Below the pieces are notes generated by a model. It was not told where the DNA came from. It saw only the letters and a program-made list of their open reading frames with translations, and searched no databases. The position numbers were made by a program, and so were the translations under genes. Positions 6,262 through 10,882 of a stretch of DNA of 10,882 bases are shown here, one piece after another (the stretch's first letter is position 1; every line of letters starts with the position of its first letter). Where the stretch lies: assembly GCA_027858325.1 (NCBI GenBank), contig JAQICU010000189.1:1-10882 (forward strand), in the 5' to 3' direction. The stretch is from Candidatus Cloacimonadota bacterium (lineage in GTDB: Bacteria > Cloacimonadota > Cloacimonadia > Cloacimonadales > TCS61).

Positions 6262-7293
6262 ATGCAAGATCAAGAATTACCATTTGTCAAAGCAGCCAAA
6301 ACGCAGTTAAAACTGCGTCTGGCAATCGTGGGTCCCAGCGGATCTGGCAAGACCTACAGCGCACTTCTGATGGCATCAGAGCTGGGCAAGAAGACAGCAC
6401 TCATCGACACGGAGAGAGGTTCAGCCAAAAAATATGCCGATATCTTCAAGTTCAGCGTTCTGGAGCTGGAAAATTTTCATCCGTATAATTTTATCAAAGC
6501 CATCAAAAGTGCTGAAGCTCAAAAATTCGATATCCTTATTATCGATTCGCTGTCGCATGCCTGGAACGGAGCTGACGGTGCTCTGGAGCTGGTCGATAAG
6601 GCAGCGGCGCGACTGAAAACAGCCAACAGTTTCGCTGCCTGGCGGGAGGTAACGCCTCTGCACAATCAGATGATCGATGCCATCTTGAAATCGGAGCTGC
6701 ATATAATAGTAACTATGCGTGCCAAGACCGATTATTCACTGGAGAGAGCCGATAATGGAAAAACGTTTGTTAGAAAGGTAGGACTTCAGCCAATTCAGCG
6801 CGATGGACTGGAATACGAATTTGATATTGTTGGCGATATGGATCTGACCAGTACTATGGTTATCAGCAAGACCCGTTGTCCGGCTCTGCAGCAGTCTGTG
6901 TTTAAAAAGCCGGGGCCGGAGCTGGCTCACACTATTCTAAAATGGCTGAACAGCGGAGAGCCTGTCAAGAAGAGGGTTTCATCAGTAGGCAATCGGAAAG
7001 GGATGACCATCCTGATCAACAGCATCAAAAGTAGAATGGAGAAGTTGAACAAGAAAAATTTCATCACCGCCAAAAAGCTGAGCGAATTTGCTTCCCTGCT
7101 CAAAGATCCCCAAGTGAGTATGGAGATGTTGAGATTGTTGGAAAAACAACTGGTACTATTGGCTCGTCTCGAACAAGTAAAAAGTGCAATCTCCCAGCAG
7201 GTGAAGAAAAACTTTTATCGCCAGATACTCTCAACCGACACTCAAGGTATAAAAGCTCTGGAGAAAAAACTCAAAAAACTGGAGGCAGCATGA
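6262..7293 (+). CDS. phage RecA-like AAA ATPase (Sak4-like / AAA_24), recombination
   Basis: 343 residues. Residues 15-232 match the phage ATP-binding proteins of the AAA_24/Sak4 group, single-strand annealing or RecA-like core proteins that act with SSB and nucleases in phage recombination and replication. Visible marks: Walker A GPSGSGKT (24-31), ALIDTERGSAKKYAD (46-60), Walker B FDILIIDSLSH (89-99) followed by AWNG, FAAWREVTPLHN (124-135), HIIVTMRAKTDY (147-158), and the C-terminal signature VGLQPIQRDGLEYEFD (173-188). The extra tail (about 245-343) is a Lys-rich helical, coiled-coil-prone segment not seen in the minimal family. The start has AAAGGAGG 6-7 bases upstream. The gene overlaps the nuclease gene by ATGA, so the two are likely made together. 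Family assignment is strong; the exact biochemical activity is inferred. Confidence 0.92.
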   Translation: MQDQELPFVKAAKTQLKLRLAIVGPSGSGKTYSALLMASELGKKTALIDTERGSAKKYADIFKFSVLELENFHPYNFIKAIKSAEAQKFDILIIDSLSHAWNGADGALELVDKAAARLKTANSFAAWREVTPLHNQMIDAILKSELHIIVTMRAKTDYSLERADNGKTFVRKVGLQPIQRDGLEYEFDIVGDMDLTSTMVISKTRCPALQQSVFKKPGPELAHTILKWLNSGEPVKKRVSSVGNRKGMTILINSIKSRMEKLNKKNFITAKKLSEFASLLKDPQVSMEMLRLLEKQLVLLARLEQVKSAISQQVKKNFYRQILSTDTQGIKALEKKLKKLEAA

Positions 7294-8213
7294 AGATCAC
7301 CAACAAAAATGGAATTCCCGCTCCGATCTTCAGAAGCATCAGTAAAAATTGGTATGGTGGAGCTGGAGAAAAAAAACAATTTTGCTCAGTTACCCAACTT
7401 TTAAAATCAGCTAAGATATTCGTCCTGGAGAAACGGTATGCCCGAGAGCTGCAGGAAGAGGCCTCGGATCTGATCTGGGCACTTATGGGGAGCGCCATGC
7501 ATAAGGTTTTAGAAAAAAGCGAATCAAAGAACTCCCTGAATGAGGAGAGACTATCCTGTGAGATCAGCGGCAAAATCATATCCGGCGGGATAGACCTATA
7601 TGAGAACAGCGTGATCTCAGATTTCAAATTTACAAGCGTCTGGACCTATATTTATGGATCGAGGCTCCAAGAGTGGACCGAACAGTTGAACATCTACTCG
7701 TATCTCTATGCTAAGGCAAATTTTCCAGTTGAAAGACTCCAGGTTATTGCCATATTTCGCGACTGGAGTAAATTAAAGTCCAGGATTGAATCTGATTATC
7801 CCCAACAGGTAATGATAGTGCCCATCAAGCTCTGGAAAATGAGTAGAACCGAAAAGTTCATTAAGGAGAAGCTTTCCCAGCTTGAAACAGCCCTGAAACT
7901 TCCTGATGATAAAATAGCACCCTGTACCCTGGCGCAGCGCTGGCAGGATCCGGAAAAGTTTGCTGTGATGAAAAAAGGGAATAAAAGAGCACTGAAACTC
8001 TTCGAGTCAAGAGAACTCGCCTCCAGGTTCATCTCTTTTCATAAGGATAGAGAGAAACTTAATATTGAAATACGTGAGTCCCTACCCCGAAGGTGTCAAG
8101 ATTACTGTCTCGTCAACGGATACTGTAATTTTTTTCAGAACTACAAAAAGATGAAAAATAATTTAAAAACGGCAAAGGAGGAGATATCATGGCCAAAGTC
8201 AGCAGCATCATAG
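7290..8213 (+). CDS. PD-(D/E)XK nuclease, Cas4/RecB-like, with C-terminal Cys cluster
   Basis: 307 residues. The RecB-family nuclease fold is indicated by GSAMHKVLE (67-75, catalytic His71 region), GGID (99-102, Asp102), SDFKF (110-114, the D-x-K with Asp111 and Lys113) and the following Q-x-x-x-Y motif (Gln132-Tyr136). Cys212 (APCTLAQRW) together with Cys269, Cys273 and Cys279 (CQDYCLVNGYC) forms a four-Cys set of the kind that holds a 4Fe-4S cluster in Cas4/AddB-type nucleases. The CTLAQRW...FAVMKKGNKRAL segment is also typical of phage members I remember. Its likely role is exonucleolytic end processing that feeds ssDNA to the partner ATPase encoded just upstream (ATGA overlap). It is not a CRISPR Cas4: no cas genes or array are present. 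The metal cluster is inferred from Cys spacing. Confidence 0.88.
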   Translation: MKITNKNGIPAPIFRSISKNWYGGAGEKKQFCSVTQLLKSAKIFVLEKRYARELQEEASDLIWALMGSAMHKVLEKSESKNSLNEERLSCEISGKIISGGIDLYENSVISDFKFTSVWTYIYGSRLQEWTEQLNIYSYLYAKANFPVERLQVIAIFRDWSKLKSRIESDYPQQVMIVPIKLWKMSRTEKFIKEKLSQLETALKLPDDKIAPCTLAQRWQDPEKFAVMKKGNKRALKLFESRELASRFISFHKDREKLNIEIRESLPRRCQDYCLVNGYCNFFQNYKKMKNNLKTAKEEISWPKSAAS

Positions 8214-8314
8214 TAGAGATCATCAGAGAGATCAGCTTTCTGATCTGGACGATCTTACAGGAAAAGAGAGAGCGGAAAAAAGGAAAAAGAGAAACACCTA
8301 GAAAGGGGAAGTGA
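8189..8314 (+). CDS. 41-residue hydrophobic/basic peptide, unknown
   Basis: A short frame with a textbook ribosome site (AAAGGAGG at 8174-8181, 7 bases before ATG) that is otherwise unexplained, since it lies inside the end of the nuclease gene (25-base overlap). Its stop (TGA 8312-8314) falls one base before the next ATG. The peptide begins MAKVSSIIVEIIREISFLIW, an amphipathic or short membrane-like helix over about residues 5-23, followed by a very basic tail (EKRERKKGKRETPRKGK). It could be a membrane-interacting phage peptide, a holin-like or toxin-like peptide, or a small partner of a neighbour. Nothing more specific can be supported. Spacing and ribosome site argue that it is translated. 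Confidence 0.7.
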   Translation: MAKVSSIIVEIIREISFLIWTILQEKRERKKGKRETPRKGK

Positions 8315-8315
8315 T

Positions 8316-9062
8316 ATGAACAAGAGAGAAAGTATGCCCAAATTAAGCGATGTCTTGAGGATGATAGATCGAAAAAAGGTCTTAACTGATTTGAGAAATC
8401 AGCACTATCATCAGGTCTCTTATAACAACAGCAGGACCATCATTAAATATATCGAGAAAGATACCGTATTGACCGCCTATGCCTACAATCCCGGTAATGC
8501 TGTCGTGATCTTTCCTAAGAAGAATGGGCTTATTGCCTACAGCTGTTATTTTGATGGATTCCCGAGTGGAGAAAGGTACTCCTCTTTCCATTGGAGTAAG
8601 ATAGATATGGAAAAGGCAATCTCTCTGATCAAAGAGGATATCTGGGAAGAATCGGACTATATTGATGATGCTGTATATGAAGATACAGCATATGCCACTC
8701 AATGGGAAGAGCTGGCAACTGGCAGGATCGAATACACCTCATCCTATAGCAACTCGATCTTAACTATCAGCAACTTCAAACAGACTTACGGTAATTACAT
8801 CTACGAGCGAAATTATACGATATTTAGACTTACATCAGGCAGGCTGCGTGTTGAGGTTGATGAAAAATATTTCTCTTTTGAAGAATTCGTCAACATCATC
8901 CTTTTCTATCGAGAACATAAAGATGATGAATCTGTTACTATGGTAGAAGTACCAAAACTAAACTCCTGGCAGAAGGTATTATCAATAGATGATTTTGAAG
9001 ATAATATTCTGGATGATCTTAAAGTTCAAGTTATTTCCCAAAAGATGAAAGATGCTTATTAG
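8316..9062 (+). CDS. hypothetical protein, Tyr-rich, unknown
   Basis: 248 residues, not recognised. The start follows GGGGAAG (8304-8310) and lies one base after the previous stop. The protein is rich in Tyr, Ser and Asp/Glu and appears soluble, with alternating beta-like strands. Examples are NAVVIFPKKNGLIAYSCYFDG (in 61-81), IEYTSSYSNSILTISNF (139-154) and the acidic EESDYIDDAVYEDTAY (111-126). No signal peptide, Cys cluster or enzyme motif is seen. Its position inside the recombination/replication block suggests an accessory DNA-metabolism or anti-host role, but only by neighbourhood. Confidence 0.8.
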   Translation: MNKRESMPKLSDVLRMIDRKKVLTDLRNQHYHQVSYNNSRTIIKYIEKDTVLTAYAYNPGNAVVIFPKKNGLIAYSCYFDGFPSGERYSSFHWSKIDMEKAISLIKEDIWEESDYIDDAVYEDTAYATQWEELATGRIEYTSSYSNSILTISNFKQTYGNYIYERNYTIFRLTSGRLRVEVDEKYFSFEEFVNIILFYREHKDDESVTMVEVPKLNSWQKVLSIDDFEDNILDDLKVQVISQKMKDAY

Positions 9063-9072
9063 GAGCAGACCT

Positions 9073-9420
9073 ATGGGATATTATAGTTCCTTGAATTTCG
9101 ACTGCAAGGTAAAAAATGTTGAAATGCTCAAAGGTCTACTGGCAGAGGTCAAGCTGAAGATCGCTTCCGGAATTGCGGAGGATTGGGAATATGAACTTGA
9201 TCTGTTGATAGTAGATCAAGGCGGAGATATTTACTTAGAAGACAACTATGCTAAATGGTACAATGATGAAATCTGGGTAATGCATTTGGCTCCGTTCTTA
9301 GAGGATGGAGAGATCGAGTTCATAGGAGAGGAAGGCAAGCGCTGGGGCTATTTTATCGAAGATGGTAAAGCCTATGTCTGCAACTATGAGAAAACCAAAG
9401 GAGAGCTGTTGAGAGAGTAA
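9073..9420 (+). CDS. phage-type conserved hypothetical protein
   Basis: 115 residues from ATG 9073, chosen because AGGAG at 9061-9065 stands 7 bases upstream; the in-frame ATG at 9052 lies inside the previous gene and has no such site. The protein starts MGYYSSLNFDCKV and contains GGDIYLEDNYAKWYNDEIW, LAPFL.DGEIEFIGEEGKRWGY and DGKAYVCNY. This pattern (MGYY..., a Lys-Trp-Tyr segment, then a 'G-E-x-G-x-x-W-x-Y ... D-G-K' ending) is one I recall from small phage proteins of unknown function, in a compact alpha/beta fold. It is the last gene before a rho-independent terminator. Function unknown. Confidence 0.85.
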   Translation: MGYYSSLNFDCKVKNVEMLKGLLAEVKLKIASGIAEDWEYELDLLIVDQGGDIYLEDNYAKWYNDEIWVMHLAPFLEDGEIEFIGEEGKRWGYFIEDGKAYVCNYEKTKGELLRE

Positions 9421-9475
9421 GGTAAAATGTAAAATTGGAAATGTGAAATTTTCAATGAAGAGTTAAGACGATGAT

Positions 9476-9498
9476 ACCGGATTGATCCGGTTTTTTTT
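9476..9498 (+). terminator. rho-independent terminator
   Basis: ACCGGA (9476-9481) and TCCGGT (9486-9491) form a stem around TTGA, followed by eight T (9491-9498). It ends the 6262-9420 block. It also lies only 28 bases upstream of the MoxR gene start, too little room for a separate promoter after it, so the MoxR gene must depend on read-through, antitermination or a promoter overlapping 9421-9475. Confidence 0.85.
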
Positions 9499-9526
9499 AT
9501 GTCCAAAAACAAATAAGGAGAAAAAT

Positions 9527-10528
9527 ATGCGTCCAAAACAATTAAACCAGGCAATCAAATTTGCCATAAAGCACAAATACCCGCTGCTGATCAAAGGAAG
9601 TCCGGGTATTGGTAAGACGGAAATTTTAACTCAAGCCTGTCTGGAGACAGGTACAGAACTGATTGTATCACATCCGGTAGTTAGTGATCCAACTGATTTC
9701 AAAGGATTGCCATTCCCGGTAAAGGGAGAACATAGAGCAACGTTCCTGCCTTTTGGTGATCTATTAAATATCATCAATGCCGATAGACCCACTGTCTTTT
9801 TCCTGGATGATCTGGGACAAGCCTCGGCGTCAGTACAGGCAGCTGCAATGCAGTTGTTGTTAGCCAGAAGGATCAATGGCCACAAGGTGTCAGACCATGT
9901 TGTATTCCTGGCAGCTACTAACAGAAGACAAGATCGTGCAGCCGTTCAAGGTATACTGGAGCCGGTCAAGAGCCGTTTCGCTTCGATTCTGGAATTAGAA
10001 GTTAACATAGATGACTGGGTAGAGTGGGCTATAGAGAACGATATGCCGGTAGAGCTTATTGCTTTTATCAGATTCCGTCCAAACCTTCTTCATGACTTCA
10101 AACCTACCGGTGATATAATCAATACACCCAATCCGAGAACAGTAGCTAATGTAGGTAAAATAATGAATGCTGGGTTGCCTAAAAATACAGAATTTGAGAT
10201 GATCTCGGGAGCAGCAGGAGAAGGATTTGCTGCCGAGTTCCTGGGGTTCTTAAAGGTCTATAGAGATCTTCCCGATATTGAAAAACTGATCGCTGATCCG
10301 ATGGGTACAGATGTACCTGACGAACCATCAGTACTGTATGCAGTATGTGGAGCTATATCTGCATCTGCCAAAAAAACGAGCTTTGGGAACATCATCAAAT
10401 ACACCGACAGACTGCCCGGTGAATTTCAAGTGCTGCTGATAAAAGACGCCATCAAGAGAAATAAGTTACTCGCTAACACTAAAGAGTTTGCCGCGTGGGC
10501 TATTAAACATGCCGACGTGGTGCTCTAA
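9527..10528 (+). CDS. MoxR-type AAA+ ATPase
   Basis: 333 residues from ATG 9527, set by AAGGAG (9515-9520) 6 bases upstream; a longer frame opening at TTG 9482 would start inside the terminator and is rejected. AAA+ marks are Walker A GSPGIGKT (24-31), PTDFKGLPF (55-63), Walker B VFFLDDLGQA (90-99), sensor 1 AATNRR (129-134), an arginine finger in VKSRFASIL (R150) and sensor 2-like NPRTV (R204). This is the MoxR/AAA_5 branch, chaperone-like ATPases that usually work with a VWA/metal-binding partner to remodel or activate another protein. It is paired with the gene starting at 10548, as in many phages and integrative elements. The family call is strong; its client protein is unknown. Confidence 0.92.
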   Translation: MRPKQLNQAIKFAIKHKYPLLIKGSPGIGKTEILTQACLETGTELIVSHPVVSDPTDFKGLPFPVKGEHRATFLPFGDLLNIINADRPTVFFLDDLGQASASVQAAAMQLLLARRINGHKVSDHVVFLAATNRRQDRAAVQGILEPVKSRFASILELEVNIDDWVEWAIENDMPVELIAFIRFRPNLLHDFKPTGDIINTPNPRTVANVGKIMNAGLPKNTEFEMISGAAGEGFAAEFLGFLKVYRDLPDIEKLIADPMGTDVPDEPSVLYAVCGAISASAKKTSFGNIIKYTDRLPGEFQVLLIKDAIKRNKLLANTKEFAAWAIKHADVVL

Positions 10529-10547
10529 AAAAAATAGGAGGAAAATT

Positions 10548-10882
10548 ATGTCACTTAACGATAAAGCCATGCTGGTGTATTTGAACATCAGCATCTGGAC
10601 CGCCAGAAAATACGATAAGAAGATATCAACAGAAGTTGAAAATAAATATGGTGCAGATGAAGCTGGAAGGTATAACAAAATTCTGATTGCTAAAAAGAAT
10701 CTCTCAAATATACAGAAAATCATCTCTTCTGCACGTGCGTTCCACTATGAGAATACTCTTCCCTGGTCAGACAACGGTGGAAGACTGTTACCGTCAGCCA
10801 ACTACTTTGGCTATGTTAAAGCTATCCAGTGCTTTAAAGATGATTTTGAGCGTGAAGTGATCAACTTTTTAAGAGTTTATCC
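10548..10882 (+). CDS. phage MoxR-companion protein, 5' part
   Basis: The first 111 codons are in the window; the gene runs off the right edge. AGGAGG (10537-10542) precedes ATG by 5 bases. The protein begins MSLNDKAMLVYLNISIWTARKYDKKIS, followed by EVENKYGADEAGRYNKILIAKKNL, FHYENTLPWSDNGGRLLPSANYFGY and a helical FKDDFEREVINFLRVY. I recognise this N-terminal pattern (SLNDKAMLV.L.IS.W.ARKYDKK...FHYENTLPW.DNG.RLLP..NY) as a conserved phage protein that commonly follows a MoxR ATPase and precedes a VWA-like protein. The protein's role is not known. By that pattern a VWA or putative metallopeptidase gene is expected just past the window. Confidence 0.85.
   Translation, partial: MSLNDKAMLVYLNISIWTARKYDKKISTEVENKYGADEAGRYNKILIAKKNLSNIQKIISSARAFHYENTLPWSDNGGRLLPSANYFGYVKAIQCFKDDFEREVINFLRVY

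Noticed and set aside
7290..8213. CRISPR-associated Cas4
   Set aside because: The Cys cluster and nuclease motifs are Cas4-like, but there is no repeat array or other cas gene in the window and the partner is a phage ATPase.
9482..9526. N-terminal extension of the MoxR protein from TTG 9482
   Set aside because: It would begin inside the terminator stem and T-tract; AAGGAG at 9515-9520 clearly serves ATG 9527.
10466..10723. Leftward 85-codon frame over the MoxR/companion junction
   Set aside because: Antisense to two well-supported genes, no ribosome site, hydrophobic shadow composition.
1..10882. tRNA, rRNA, CRISPR array, insertion sequence or attachment-site repeats
   Set aside because: Reading both strands, I found no cloverleaf, regularly spaced repeats, transposase, or matching direct repeats that could mark an attachment site.

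Overview
The window looks like the early (lysogeny-control plus DNA-metabolism) region of a temperate phage or prophage, with what is probably a chromosomal gene end at its left edge. The DNA is AT-rich, clearly more so in the left half. Shine-Dalgarno sites are strong, the standard bacterial code with TGA stops is used, and genes are packed with 4-base overlaps. The host cannot be named from sequence alone. A low-GC Gram-negative lineage, possibly a candidate phylum, would fit, but that is a weak guess. No integrase, structural gene, tRNA or CRISPR array is visible.

Layout. Bases 1-145 are the 3' end of an SSB-like OB-fold gene read rightward. A long perfect-looking hairpin (263-300) lies between it and a leftward XRE-family repressor gene (418-915) and probably terminates both. 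Bases 916-1047 form a divergent control region with inverted and direct repeats overlapping a good sigma70-type promoter. Rightward from it runs a tight five-gene operon (1048-5940): a small helical protein, a MerR-type DNA-binding protein with an extra C-terminal winged-helix-like part, then three genes of an unrecognised family. These three genes hold four copies of one domain, two of them fused in the 575-residue middle protein. A 321-base gap (5941-6261) follows, containing a long hairpin.

The second half has a different base composition. It encodes a RecA-like AAA ATPase of the phage Sak4/AAA_24 kind (6262-7293), overlapped by a PD-(D/E)XK nuclease with a Cys cluster (7290-8213). Together they are probably a phage recombination module. 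Next come a previously easy-to-miss 41-residue peptide gene (8189-8314), two unrecognised genes (8316-9062, 9073-9420), a rho-independent terminator (9476-9498), a MoxR-type AAA+ ATPase (9527-10528), and the start of its usual phage companion gene (10548 to the edge).

How it may work: the repressor would hold the rightward promoter shut in the lysogen. On induction, the regulator genes and the paralog family would be made first, then the recombination and MoxR modules. The most interesting object is the four-copy paralog family (2326-5940). It sits where phage early regulators or anti-host genes usually lie, and I could match it to no known family.
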